A stretch of DNA of 64,000 nt, taken from contig VWZL01000674.1 in the NCBI GenBank assembly GCA_013396915.1, positions 44,394 to 108,393 of the forward strand, in the 5' to 3' direction. Below, one piece after another: positions 12,501 to 26,157 of the stretch (its first letter is position 1; each line of letters opens with the position of its first letter). The position numbers were made by a program, and so were the translations under genes. The notes beneath the pieces are model-generated. The model did no database searches, was not told where the DNA came from, and worked only from the letters and a program-made list of their open reading frames with translations. This stretch comes from Stercorarius parasiticus (taxonomy: Eukaryota > Chordata > Aves > Charadriiformes > Stercorariidae).

Positions 12501-14899
12501 GACAGATCAGTTCTGGAGTTAGAGTGCTTCAAAAAAATTTTAGACAATTAATTGTTTTCAAGTTTGTATGAAATTGCAATGGCATAAACTGAAGAGTTGA
12601 AATGTGCTGTACTACTGCTCCCTTTTCTCACCCAGCAGAAAGAAAATGCAGGACAGACAGCTTTTTGTGTCAAGATATTGCAAAAACCTCTGGGGTTTTT
12701 GAATTTTGAATCTGAAAAATTGTTCAGATTGACCAACCCAGGCAGAGGCAATCATGACAATCCCTTTGAGATACTCCAATATTCGGGATATCAAAAGAAC
12801 TGTGTGACACATGTGGATCAAAGTTTACAGACAGCAGACACTGGAGGAGATGGAGTTCCTGGCCAGCCCAGGAACAGATTCTAGACTGGTTCCTGCGACA
12901 GTCCTTACAAGTAGATCTGCTGGTGAATGAAGCCCCTCCTGAGGGATGCGGAACACCTCCAAAGCCCTTTAGTTTCTAAACATGGGTCGGGGCACACAGA
13001 AGGGAGCTGCTCTGAGAAGAGATCATTTTAAAGGAATTATGTTATCCATGATAAACTCATTTGTGCTGATGAATTCGTAATAACCTAACAAAAGCATCAC
13101 TTCTGCAAGCCAGAAGACATTCCGATGCTCACAAAAATGTCAGGCGTAAACAGGACACCTTAAGTACAGTAAAGACAACAGGCCACACCTTTAAAGACCG
13201 AAGACTGAGCTTCCTGGCATATCTTTATTTTGCTTTTACCTGTTCCTATGATTAACTGTTTATCTTCCGACAAGTACCTAATGTTTTCCTGGCCAAGCAA
13301 CTATCAACTGCATATTCCCCGAAATGTGTCTAGCTACTAGCCATAAACTGGGCACAAATTTATGTATTCAACTTGAGTAATCTGCATAAGGTACAATATA
13401 TGCAGTAAAACTCATTATATGATCTAACAGATCTGGGATGCAGGATATTCATTGAAAACCACAGCATCACCAATCACTGAAGCAAATGCTTTAGCAAGTG
13501 AGATCTTTCCAGGTGCTTTTTCTAAATAATGGCCATATATCCTTTTTTGGGTGACGGTTACAATAACTAATAATAGCAGAGAATGGCTCTGCTCTAGTTA
13601 AGGTTCACTGTTTAGTAAATAGCCATTTACTATTTAAAAGCATTATTCTTCCAAACTCAACATGCTTATCAGCTCTACTTTGCTGATTCATTTCAACCCC
13701 TGGGATTCAATAGGAAAATAAAATGAAAAGTGGTAGCAACAGCTGGTAGAGTTACCTCCGACTGCACAATGCCCTTGGCCTGAAGGCGCACTAAGTGGAA
13801 ATTGGGCATTTGTGGTGTTTTCATGCTCCAGTCGTCACCCAAACAGCAGGGTGGTACTGACCAGCACTCAGATTTCCTCAAGCTACGAAAAACTTGTAAG
13901 GCTCCTTAGGTATAGTTGCCAGGTTTTTGTTTTTAATTCATTAAATAAAATCTTAGAAAACTTGAACAAAACTAACAGATGGATTAAAAAAAAAAAAAAC
14001 CACAAACAAAAAATGTTCTTCTATATGCAGAGAGTGAATCACGGTATTACTGTTCGTGCAGAGCCCAGCAATATGCAACTGTTGCTCCTAAACATTATGT
14101 CAATACAAGGAAATGTAGAAAAAACAACCTCTAATAAACTCTGCAATATCAAAATATTTCTTTATCTTGGGGGGAGTGAGGGGGAAAGTTATTTAAAAAA
14201 AAAAAACAACAAAAATAATCAAAACTCAAGCAGATCCATGGTGGTCTTTATACAAATCGTGCAGGCAAAGATCAGCTTTTTAAGTAAAGTATAACATTGC
14301 CAACAATCATGTCCAAATCTGAGCTGCAACATTAAAGAAAGTGTCCCATTACCCAAGCAATACGGTTCTACGACCAGAGCAGAAACAGGAGAGAGAAAGC
14401 AAAGAGTTTCCCAGGTGGTCTCTTAGCTCTTGAATGTGGTAAGATGACCTGGTTATAAACCATGTTCAAGGGACCGCGTCCAGGAGGTACCTCCCCATCC
14501 TGCATTTCAGTATTTCTGCCCTTCTTCCTCTACTACTCTCAGCTGTGCTGTATGTCAATTAGTTACGTTTCCTGTAAAGTGTAATAGCCTCTCTTCAGCG
14601 TAGCATATGCAGCTTCAAATTACTATCTTTCCTCATTCCTTTGTTTTGCGAAGACAATGGTTTAACCCCAGCCTCATTTACAATTGGGTCCTGACTGAAG
14701 GCATGGTTTTGCCCCAGTTCAGCACACCTTCGTAACAGGACACAAACAGTAAACAAACTCATTTGTGTATGTGGGAAATCCATCCTTTTAGAGTCCAGCT
14801 CTGAGAGGTTCTGAACTCAGGCAGAAACCAGTGGCACAATCGCCGTGGGAGCTCAGCACCTCTCCGACTAGACCCTCAGCAACTCGTAGCTTGGGACAC

Positions 14900-14944
14900 A
14901 GGAAAAAAAAAGAAAAGGGGAAAAAAAAAAAAAAAAGGAAAAAA
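14900..14944 (+). repeat. Purine-only tract (A-rich)
   Basis: A 45-base run of only A and G, mostly A, with a 16-base A run inside it. It is low complexity and no coding or retrogene body was recognised upstream. Confidence 0.85.
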
Positions 14945-15944
14945 TAGAAGAATGTATTCTGTAATTGAAACTCTTAAAACACATGAATGCAGAATGAGTT
15001 ACCATTGCTGTACACAGCTATTCTGTCTACAGTGCAAAAGGAGTTCTTGTGCTTTAAAGTTCGCTGACTTGAGTCTATAAATTGTAGGACTAAATGCTAT
15101 CTGCTCATTTAAGTAAGGTACACATCTGTCAAAAATGCCATGTTTGCATCAGTGGAAAGTGCAATGCCAGTATATCCCTGCTACATACAACTTCTTTCTA
15201 GAAATGTCAAGGAAAGTACGATGTATAAATAATTCAGCTTTTAAAAAGAATGCTCAAACCTATTTAGGGATATCATATGCTCTCTGTAGAAGAATGCCCT
15301 TTAGACTCGATTAGGTTTAACACACAATATAATATACACATCATGAAAAACAGAGGAAGCAAGCATGGTCTGATTCGGTGAGTGCTACCTCATAATATTT
15401 ACAAAAGAAAAAAGATCAGAAAAACCCGTACGAGTTTCCACTGACCCACCAACTTCAGAACTAAGACTTTACAGGACTATGAAACCAGACGCCCTGACTG
15501 CCCTGCAGCACACACTGACGCGCACTGGCCTGACACTGCGTCCATCACTGCTTGGACAAAACAGAGCCTCCCGAGGTGCAGAGGGATGGAAAGTCTGCTA
15601 CACACCATGACAGGTTGCTCTCAAAGCTAATTATCCTAAAAAAATAATTATATATGCCTTTTTACATAACAAAAACCAAAGGCAGGGAGCTCTCTCCCCA
15701 CTTGATTGATGTGCCCGCATTTACGTAATGTTGCAGAAGCAAGCAAGATACTGTCTCCCTTTCCCCTACTCTCACCACGAGCAATCCTGCAAGGAAAAAA
15801 ATCTACTGAAGAGACCCCTTCTGCTCTGCTGAGGGATTCCTGGATTGTAATCATTCTCCACCTTCCTTTAGGTAAGCTGAACTCTAAGGTTTTCTCTGTT
15901 CGGCATTTTCTTCAGCCTGCAAATCGCTTTTAAGACAACCCAAG

Positions 15945-16440
15945 ACTCTGTTTTTCAACATCTTCCTGAAGATGCAGACAATGTGTGCAATATTCCAAAG
16001 TCCTCCTCAGCCGCTCCTTACTCGCAGCTGAAATCCGCTCTCCTCGCAGGCAGGACCTTCAGTTTTAAACATCTCAAGGTCACTGTAGATCAGTTTGCTG
16101 CAGTGTTACACTAGGTTCTCTCACTAAACTGCTTGCTGACTGCGACTCCTATTTCCCTTTTATGATTTCTCCTTTCCAGGAGACTATTCCCCTCTTACAG
16201 AGATGAGAACTGAGAACTGCATTTCTCATCCCTCAGTGTATAGGCAAATAACAATTTTGACTGTATTTAAAAACTGCTCTTTTTTTAAATGAGGCTACTT
16301 CCTGAAGTCACCCAAGCTGTCATCTATGCCTTTCTGCAATGTGTCGCCTGCCAATTTTATTAACAGCAAACGTATTTACTTCTAGATCATTAAATAGTGT
16401 GTTGGAAAGCATTGGATGGAATGCTCTGAAAAACCTCAGC
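15945..16440 (-). mobile_element. Probable ancient CR1-type LINE remnant
   Basis: Several short blocks occur in the order expected for the reverse strand of old amniote CR1 ORF2 relics: a 'gcaatattccaaag' block (15988-16001), a 'gactgcgactcctatttcc' block near 16139, a 'tgtcgcctgccaattttatt' block near 16342, and 'ctagatcattaaatagtgtg' at 16382 followed by 'ttggaaagcattgg'. In better-preserved relics these correspond to phrases ending in a 'gatcatt...aaatag' segment. Divergence is high and every frame is broken. This rests on remembered patterns of the family, not an alignment, so the limits are approximate. It would predate the other CR1 copies here by a wide margin. Confidence 0.5.
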
Positions 16441-18609
16441 GGAAATATTTCTGTTCAGTGATGCTAGAAAATGACTATTTTTTGTGCATGACTATTTTTA
16501 ACATGAGTTTTAATGATACTGTGCAGCGAAAATTTTTAGCTATAATTGTGCTGTATCAGACCGGCTCCCTGTGATGCTGTCATTGGCATGAAAGGAAAAG
16601 GCTAAGTTTATGCCTCCAGTCGCCCACTCCTGCCCTCAGCAGCAGCTCACTAACATCCAAAGCAGGGTACCAGAGCTCTCCCGTGCCCCTCCTCGGCCCC
16701 GCCGGACGGACCACAGGGGACCTCCTGCTGCAGTGGCACTGCAAGAGACATCCTGACACCTCAGGTGTACAGGGAGAGGGCTGCATCTTGCATTTTAAAA
16801 TTACACATTTCAGAGATGGCCCCTGGGCGATCCCTTTCCCGATATGCTTCAACAATACTGCTAGATGCATGCCAACAGGAGCATCAGTCACGGACTTTCG
16901 TTCTGTCTGCAACCACATACTGTATTTAGGCATACCAGATTTATAACACGAAACCACTATATTTCTTTCGTTCTTATTTTAATAATACATGCCAAGAGAA
17001 CTGCGAGTCAACATTTTGCCTCTGCCAACGTTATTTCTCATCTAGATTATTCTTTCACATTTCATATTTTTAAGTGTTTCAGCAGTCCCTTGAACGTATG
17101 TAATTAAGACCAGTTTCTGCTCCTGGACAAGAATAAAATTGTAATAAGCTACATTACCCTACAAATCTTACATTAGTTATGTTCTCCAATGAGAAAATAT
17201 TGTCATAGTTGCAGCAGAAAATGCTACGGGCCATCATTATCAAATGATGAACTCTAACATTACATGGTGAACACAGTTTGACACATTCAAAGACAAATCT
17301 ATTGCAATTCTTTACAGAGAATTGCTCTGTCAAAGGATTATTCGTTTTCATAATTCATCGGTGGCCAAAACAAAGACTTATCGAGACCTCACAATACAGC
17401 TGCTGACTGCGAATGATTCAGTTTACAGCTCCCGCTATAGAAGCGAAGGCAAGCAAGACCAGGGCAACAGCCTACAACTACCCAAAGGGGCAGCATCTGC
17501 TCTGCGTGAAATGCGAACGGGTGTCACATGCACAGATTCGGATTGGGATTTCCTATGCATGCACAATAAAAATGCTTTTTAAATAGTTATAATAATAAAA
17601 TGCCCCCTCCCCTGCAAATGCTTGAAGAAGAAAAAAAAATAAATATCTAGAAACACTATTAAAATTGAAAGGCTGAAAATTCTCAGTCTCCCACAAGAAA
17701 AGATGAGGTCAAACCTAAATGAACACGCATCTCTACAACATCTTGTAAAAATGCAGTTGTCAAAACCTGAAAGTTTCTGGGATTGGCACCATTTCACCTC
17801 AGCTCCAGTCACATCATCTTCAAAGACATTCAATAAACCCTGAAAACTGCATATTGGAAAACTGGTATCGGGGTATATGGCAGCATGGCTAAACTCCGTG
17901 GCCCAAAGAAAATAGCCAGTCATGATTGAAAATGAGAAAAAAATGTGAGATTGTGAGAAAGTCTTTCCATCTAACTGCAAGAAGCTGCAACTGGATGCTA
18001 CCGATACAAATCTTGCTCAGAAAATACAGTAGCCAGTCACAGGGCCACCCACAGGGGACCACTAATACTGCAGTGAACACTAACACTGAACATAATCCAA
18101 CCAGAAAAGGAATTCAGAGACTAGAAGTGCTGACCAAAACCATCAGAGAGAGTCTGCAGCAATGAAACACGCAGTAAGTGTTTAGACTAGTTCTCGTCCA
18201 CTCCCTAGGAATTTTAGTTATGATGACTTTCCTATGCAAATGTAAGGAGAAGCACAGCATCTACACAAACCTAAAATGTCAAGATAGCGCTTCAAATAGT
18301 TGCTTAATTGTGCTTGCCAGCAAAATATGTAACGAAAGAAAGCAATCTGCTTTTTCCACTAGAATCCATGCAAACAGAAGATGAATAAGCGTAAAAGAAA
18401 CAGAAAATCTGCAAGCAAATTTTAAAGATGAAGTTATTTTGATATATATTCATCCCTCAGGTAGTTTTAAATGGCTCATGAGATCTTCTACATTTTCATG
18501 AACAGTATGAAATTATCTAGTACTCTAATCAGACTTAATAACTTTGAGCATCACTTCGCAGACAGGTACCTATCTTATTTCAGATATTCTTATAACCATT
18601 TCCATTTTT

Positions 18610-18639
18610 AAAAAGAAAGAAGGAAGGAAGGAGGAAAAG
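18610..18639 (+). repeat. Purine microsatellite, GAAG/GGAA-type
   Basis: A 30-base A/G-only run with three near-perfect AAGG units in its middle. Confidence 0.85.
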
Positions 18640-20839
18640 TCAGCAATTATAGCAGCGGAAGTTGAAATCCCATGACTACAGTTCTGCTTTTAACTTCACA
18701 GGGCATCAAACAACTTCTCTTCATAGAAGGCACAGGGTATCCCATCCAGCTAGCTAGCGCTGGCTGCGGCACACACAGCCTTGCAGTCACTTAGGTTTCA
18801 GTGGGCGCTCTGGGAACAATTTGAGTCATTTGCTCACTGTTGGCACCGAAAGACACGGATGTTTACAACAGTAAGAATTCATTAGTGATGCTTATTAAAG
18901 TACTGCCAGTATGACAATTCTGAAACCATACGTATTACCAGTAAAAGCATTGCCATTCACTTATAAACCGCTACGGAAACCAGCAAAAAAATTAATTTAA
19001 AAAAACCTAAACAAACAACAAAAAAATCCCAGCTGTTCATTTGCTAGAAACAGAGGATGGAAATTACAGAAGAGAGGTCCGTTTAAAATTCCAGTGTCAC
19101 AGCAGCACACTCTTCTGAAGGATTTACAGCTGCAGTTCAGTGACTAGTATTAGTATTGTGTTCCTCATCAGTCACAAGGAACAGTCTGCTGGCTTATGCC
19201 TCTATGGTTACCTGAAAAGCACGTTCAAAATATTTTCTAGAAATACGGCTGTAATACAATTTTTCTCCTTTGAAAAGTAAGCAGTGCTTCATTTTACTGA
19301 TGTTAATCTTCAAGTGACAGGCAACGTAAGAGTGGTTACAGATAAAAAGAACTATTTGCTCTCAAAGACTGCTCGTAAGTTTAATTAAACAGACAATTAG
19401 GATGAAGGAGGGTAACTTACGTAACACATTGGACTTTCCTTCAGAACAATTATCTAACCATACAGTTAAATACAACCGAAACAACGGCAGAGTTTATTCA
19501 TGGGTATCACTGCTCCAACAGATCTCCATCTCCCTCGAACACGCTTTATGCCCTACAAGAGAGGAAAGTACAGCGGCGGCTGAAAAGCTCTCCGTCACTA
19601 CTGCTATTGCGTCTTGCCCACGGAAGTGAGATACCGGCTAACTAGTAAAATACATGGCATCTACCTCAGAGAGTTTCCTTCCTAGATTAGAGATACTGAA
19701 GGAGTTTTGATTTTTGATTATACAGCTCTGGTTTAAAACCTGCCCACTTAACATCCTTCGCCCCATCCAGCTTCTGAGAGGCAGCAAGCCGAGCTCTTCT
19801 CCCTGTCCTGTGTTTAATTTAAAAAGCTGCTGCCTAGAGTCCTCTGCCATCATGCGCAGGACCAGCTGCTCAGGGATACATGGAAGAAGAAACCTTCTAC
19901 TTTTATGCCCACGTATCCACAGCATTAGGAGCCTCTGGATCTTTAAGGCAGTCTTAAAGTCACGTCACTTCTCCCTCATTCAGAAAGGTAGCAAGTGTAT
20001 CAGTTTCCCCATTTGTATGAAAAGGCATTATTTTCCCACTAAAATGCAATCCAACTGTATACATTCAACATATTAATTTATATTTTAGGACAACAGACTG
20101 GCTCACATCTCCTCCACTACACTTGATACATGTAGAAACGTTTCTGTTGAACAGAGCACTTCATCCCAAGCAGAAAAAGTATTGGCCAGAATTCTGTCCT
20201 GGTTCTTTAAGGTAATCGCCTTACAGGACCGGGGCTAAATAAACACAGCACACTCATAAACAAAGCTCTCAAAATTATACAACAGCATGAGCAAACTCCT
20301 TTGAGTAACTTAGGAATGGTGGGATGTCTCAGTGCTCTTCTGGTGTCATACATGGCATACACTTTTCCTCCTCAGTTCTGTGATAAAACGTTTTCCGTTG
20401 CTGATTGCGCAAAAGAAATTCAGATTTCGAGTTTGACAGTGCCATGGAAAGTAACTAATAAAAACATGAAATCACCACTGAGAAGAGACGGAGGTTTAGA
20501 GTAGACTCTTCCCAGTGCCATGTAAGTGGAGAGCAGTGAAACCTCAAGTTTCTGACATTGTAGCATTGATGTACACAAATGAAAATATACTTTATGCATA
20601 TGCATACCCCTGAATGTAAACATACAAAGGTACATGCATAGTTTTTTAGTTATTTCCAAGAAACCCAAGTCTGGAAGAGCCAGAAATCTCTCAATGGAAT
20701 AGATCTAAACTTAAGCACATCAAGTCACCTAGCTGCCAAGTTTACATGGTACAAAAGTACTTGTACTTCCTGAGGAAGTGCTCCATGCACAGATGCCCTC
20801 CGACAACTCAATAGTTAAAGAAATATAGATGTAATGTGA

Positions 20840-20884
20840 CATATATATGCATATATATATATATATTAATATTATATATATACA
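20840..20884 (+). repeat. Alternating AT tract
   Basis: Nearly pure (AT)n with single interruptions ('atgcat', 'attaatatt'). It is largely self-complementary, so it could extrude as a cruciform or hairpin. Such tracts are also prone to length error in assemblies. Confidence 0.85.
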
Positions 20885-22726
20885 TACCTCTTCCTTCCTG
20901 GAACTGAATATTTTTGTTCCCTTTGGGGAATTCCTTTCATAGATAATTTCTGTTGAATTAAATTATTTTAAAGGCTTTCATACCCCCCACTGCATTACTC
21001 ATGCCCTAGCTGTTACACATAAAACTGGAAATGTCTCAGTTGTACACATAAATCTGAAAATACAGGCTACACATTCCAACACATGCACTTTTAGAAAAGC
21101 AATGTGCGTTTGTTGAAGGTTACTACTAACGAGACACTATGTTTAATACAAACTATTTCTAAATTAACCTTAAAAATACAGAACCAAAATTTCTCTGAAG
21201 CAGCATAGGCAGAAAAATGTTTGCTTTCAGAAAGTGACCAGAAAAGAATTACTGTAACTCAGTGAAATTCACCATTTTCATTATTTATCTATTCAACAGA
21301 GATTCAGAATACACCTACTGGGTTTGAGTAAAAAATCAGCAGGATCAAAAATACTTCTGGGAGTGAAGAAACAATGAGGACCGGCTGTTGTTCGGCACCA
21401 GAATACAAACCCGTGCAACTCTTCTCTTATATGCTTAGAATTACGCAGATGTTGAAGTATTTCACTAGAGTGAGGTCAAAGTCATAAATTAAACTTCTAC
21501 AGTGGAGGACTTGCCTCATTTAAGTAAAGATGATTATTTTGAGACTCTGTTCCACTCCAGACACCTAACAAGGTAAATTTGTACTGCCCTTCATTTTGGA
21601 TGACGGTACACTGCAAAGTTCAGCATTCATTATTATTTAAACAATAAGCTACACAGTTTTCCAGAAACAGAATCGAGTCTCCTACTTTTGGCCGAAATTC
21701 TGTCCGTTGTCAGTGTGACGCACCAGCAGCAACTGTCTGAGATTTAACTCAAGCTAGCTGGGTAGCTCAACTGTGGAGCCAAGTTCAGCCCCAGCTGAAT
21801 AAACTGCCAAGGGAAACCGTCTCAATGCTGGTGCTGGTGAACCCAAGCCGAGATCCTTACTGTTGAAGCTACAGTACTTGATAGAGAAATTGGTGGTTAA
21901 TAAATTTTACCACTATAACACTGACGAGTAAGGTATACTGTTATCATAGAAGCAGAATCAGAAAGACAGGACTTGTTGAAATGATTTCAGGGAGCGAGCG
22001 GCAGCATCCAGGTTTCCCAGCATGTGGATTAGCACCCCCCGCGCAGAAACCCGTTACCTGTTAACAGAAGAGACTTAACGCTACTGGAATCTAGACAAAC
22101 AAAATAGGTTTACCACAGCACAGGAAGATCGTAGGACAAAAAGATTAAAAAGGGGGGAAAAAAAATCCCTAAACACCAGAGAAGTAATTATTACATTATT
22201 ATGTTAGTTCCTATGAACAGGAATATTCTGACAGAAAAGTTCACACAGGCTCTTCTCAGAAGCAGATCCTGCAATTATTTCTGTTTACCTATTTAAACCA
22301 CTTACTCCTCTTAGCAAGACTCTTTTCTTCATACATGCCTGGAAGCACAAATGTTTCATACACGTTCGTAGCACAGCTGCTTCCTTCACACGATGCTTTC
22401 TTCCTTGTTCAGCTCTGCAGCCAGGGAAAATACTTTCACTCCTTTCATAGGCAAAAAAACCCAATAATAGCTTGAGCCTGTGGAAGTAAAATTTACAAGT
22501 ATACTCCCAGCACTATTTGAGTGGTGTTTGTCTCGAAAGCAAAGCAGGTACAAGCTCTGCCATCCATCCCCCATGCAGCAATCGGATTTCTTGTTGAGCT
22601 CTGGCTGCTCCACAGCAGCTGTGACCTTCAAGCAAGCTAAACTTGGCAAGTGAGCAAAAAAAGCCCACCTAGGAGATGGGAGTTCACCATGAGTAAACAA
22701 CTCCCTACACAACTTCTGTCCTTCAA

Positions 22727-22739
22727 TTTTTTTTTTTTT
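22727..22739 (+). repeat. T13 homopolymer
   Basis: Thirteen consecutive T; on the opposite strand an A13 run. Confidence 0.85.
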
Positions 22740-23670
22740 CTCCGAAATACTTTATAAAAAATATTTTTAAAAAACACTAACACAGAAATTACGTCCCTGA
22801 GAAAGTTCTTCATGAACAAGCAGACACATGGCCATTAGGCTGCATTTCCACTTCTTCCAGCTGGCAAAAAAGCAAAATCATAACTGCAGTGCTTGGCTGA
22901 TGCAAATTTTTCTTTTTATTTCTAGAACAGCGCACTCAAATGCAAAGATGCAGGCAGTAATAAACTCCGCCAAACGCAATTCTGATTTTCTGGCACAGAA
23001 TTCCACTTTGCCCTGTGCTCTATCAGCAAACGCGCACACCAGCCACTAGCAGGTGAAGAGTTACAGACTGTCACATCTTCCACAGAGACGATACTGAGCT
23101 CCACACAACGCATCAGTAAAGCACTTTCAGGTAGGCTTTGATGTCACATAGTTTGCTGAACCGGGATCTGTTGCCATCTCTTCTGAAGGAGCTGTTCAGG
23201 GGGAATTGTGAAAATACTATATATTGTGGCTTCAGAAACAGGGATTTTAGACATTTTTCAACAGTTAAACTGACACTGATATGTGAAAAATGCTCACAAA
23301 TAGGGACTCAACTCAGAGAGATCTGAACTGATAAACAGGGATTCAGGCAGATAAAAGCAGTGCTGGAAATCCGACAAGTACTCCCAATTTGAGGAATGTC
23401 TGTTTGTATTCCTCAGGTTAATGCTCCAGTCTTCAGGGTCCAAAATGCCTTATAAAAGCCTAAGTGTCAGTGGATCGTCTGAATCCCTGCTTTTGTTGTT
23501 CGGTTCTCTGGGGGGTTTCTTTTTTAAGCCTTAATGGACAAATTCAGAGAAAATCTCCTTCCTTTTGTTTTAAAGCTTGGTCATTTTCCTTTCTGTTGTT
23601 TTTATATGTTGACCTTAAAAGCCAAACCAAACCAACAAAAGGCAAAAAACATGCAAGGTGTTTGAGTTCA

Positions 23671-23690
23671 CCCTTAACAACCCTTAACAA
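23671..23690 (+). repeat. Tandem 10-mer, two copies
   Basis: The decamer 'cccttaacaa' occurs twice without a gap, a simple slippage-type duplication. Confidence 0.9.
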
Positions 23691-26140
23691 CAAAAGCGTA
23701 GTCATGTTTGGAATCCTTTCCCCTTAAGTATCTGTACAAAAATGTGGAAAATATCTCTCTCGCCCTCTTCTAACATGTTTTATGTTTTGTCAATACCAGA
23801 TTTTATGAATGGAAATTGGGAGGGGGCCTGTTCAGAATTGGGTTTTTTTTAAAAAAAACTCACTGAATTTTAGAGCACAGACCCTTTTTCCCTGTGTCTA
23901 TCATATCTAGCTTCTCGGTTTTACTATGTTCCAATCTATTTTACTTTTTTAATTGCAATTCTTATTTTATATTTTGTAATACCCAAAAACCACACATTCT
24001 ATGAACGAATGTGTTTGTGTTTTCAAATCTAAATAATTCAGGAAGGTGACGTCGTTAAAAATTTGCTTCCTAAGCTGTAAGAAAATGCTTGAAGAAAAAA
24101 AACAAAACACCACACCAAAAAAATGCCACTCTCTATGTTTTTTTAAAATATTACTTTTCTTCTTGGTCTCACAAGAGGTTAGCATACCACATACTTATTT
24201 TTAGGCATTTATCTTCAAGTACATGCATTTTCCTTTTTTTCTATTTCTTCCAGAGACTTAATAATACATGGTACTGGAAGGTATGACAGAGTTTTTTGAT
24301 CTTCAATTTTATCCATAACTAAAGGACAATATTTGCTATTAAAAGAGAGACTCCTTCTGCTGTCTCTTCAATAAAAAGCAACCATTCTTTCACTTTTCTT
24401 TAAATTCCTTAATTTATTGCTCGCAGCTACATTTTGAAGAGACTGTGTTAACATGGGATGTCAATTTCCTGTCTTTATGTAGGTATCCTATATCCCAAAA
24501 AACCCTGCAGTGCCAGATTAGTTGCCTCGCTCCTTGGCGGAGCCAGTCCTGTGGATTTTTGCTTCTTGCTTCAGCGTAGTGCAGGTGAAACTGAAGCTAT
24601 AAACTTATTTAAATTCTTTTTGCTTTTGTGGGAATTTTTCTTCTTTTTTAGCTACCTCCTTCAAATCCTTCAGGACAACCAGTAGAAGCTCTCCTAAACC
24701 TGCATGCACCAGTCCCTGCCTTGACAGTACCAAAGTTTACATCAATACCAATTTTGCCTTCCCTGCTCCCCTTTCTTTGCATTTTCTACTGTGAAAAATC
24801 TCAGCCTCACTCATCGCCAGGATTTCCTCTGTAGTTTATTGCTGTTGCTTACTAAAACTTGTCTACTTAAAAGTTTTCAAAAACAAAAAGAACTCATGGT
24901 GTTGCATTAGCACATCAAAAAAAGGTGACTCAATTTGAACACCAGCCCCCCATAGTTCAGAAATTTCTACCAAGGTTACTGGAGACTGGTAGGATTTACC
25001 TGAATAAATTGTTTTGTCAGCTTTATCTTGCTAAATGATCACATTAAAATATTACAGGGAGTTTTTACCATAAAAACCAAAAGAGTTACTCATTCGTTGC
25101 CTAAATTAAGGTCAGAAGCAGGTATCAAGACATACCTGTAAGAACAGCTTCCAAGAACCACTCCAGCGTCTGCCCCCCAATAGCTACTCACACTGATTGG
25201 TCATATATGGTATATATCACCCACAGTAAATTTGGTGTACAATATTCTATTGGTTTAATCTAATGCTTGCATGAAAACTGAGTTCCACTATTATCTTTAC
25301 TTCGCCTGTACATGCCAAAAATTTTATCAAAATAACCATCCCAAAATTTGATTATAAATGCAAAAATTTTTTTCTTTTAATTGACACATTGTAATCCTGC
25401 TAAATCAATGCATCATAGGATTTATTATCCTAATTATAAAAAAATCCTTTCATGTCAAATTATCCATATAACAGTATCTTATATTCATCAGATTGTAAGT
25501 CACTAAAACTCATTTCGCCTTTGCATTTCAAAAGCTAAATGTTTCATACATTTTAATAGAATTAAACCCCTTACTAGCAAAGTTTCAATTTTAAGATTTT
25601 ACAATATTCTTCCATTATATTTAGATGAATTTTCAGTCTGAACTGCACCTCTAGTTCTAACACAGTCATCATTATACATCCCATAGACCAAATTTCTTAC
25701 GTATAAATGTGTTTACATATAAATCCACGTGTGAGTTTACATAAATGGTACTTAAACAATTAAACATCGTGATTTTAATCACTATTTTTCTGAAATGTTG
25801 CATTCATTTACTATTTTTGTCACATTTTGATTTCAGGCCAGTTCAAAAAAGTTACAGTTCAAATCAGTAGAGGGAATTAGTACAAGGAAGCTGGGGCAGG
25901 TGGGGTTGGAGGCTGTCAATGTCATCCTGCAAAATATAGGGTGATATTCTTCAATACTAAAATTTTGTAACTTCTCTCTTCAGGAGAGTAACTGATAGCA
26001 ACCGCTGTAAATCAGCCAGGGCCCAGCACTTCCATAGCTGAACACGGAGACCCCCATATTCACGGCAAGGAAATAATTCATACCCTGACTGACAAAGGGA
26101 GATTTCCACCCACTTTTGGCAGAGATTTTTTTGTTTGGGG

Positions 26141-26157
26141 TTTTTTTTTTTTTTTTT
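26141..26157 (+). repeat. T17 homopolymer
   Basis: Seventeen T follow 'tttttttgtttgggg'. On the - strand this is an A-rich end. I could not recognise a retrocopy body on the - strand side. Confidence 0.85.

Larger units (their letters stand above)
9428..15944. other. Unannotated unique DNA
   Basis: No gene is recognised. It contains an A15 run (9510-9524) and an A/G tract at 14900-14944. The longest open frame (13812-14294, +, 160 codons) runs through several poly-A stretches and encodes lysine/asparagine-rich low-complexity sequence, so it is not credible as a gene. Confidence 0.6.

Noticed and set aside
13812..14294. 160-codon open frame (+)
   Set aside because: Much of it is poly-A translated as lysine and asparagine; no recognisable protein.
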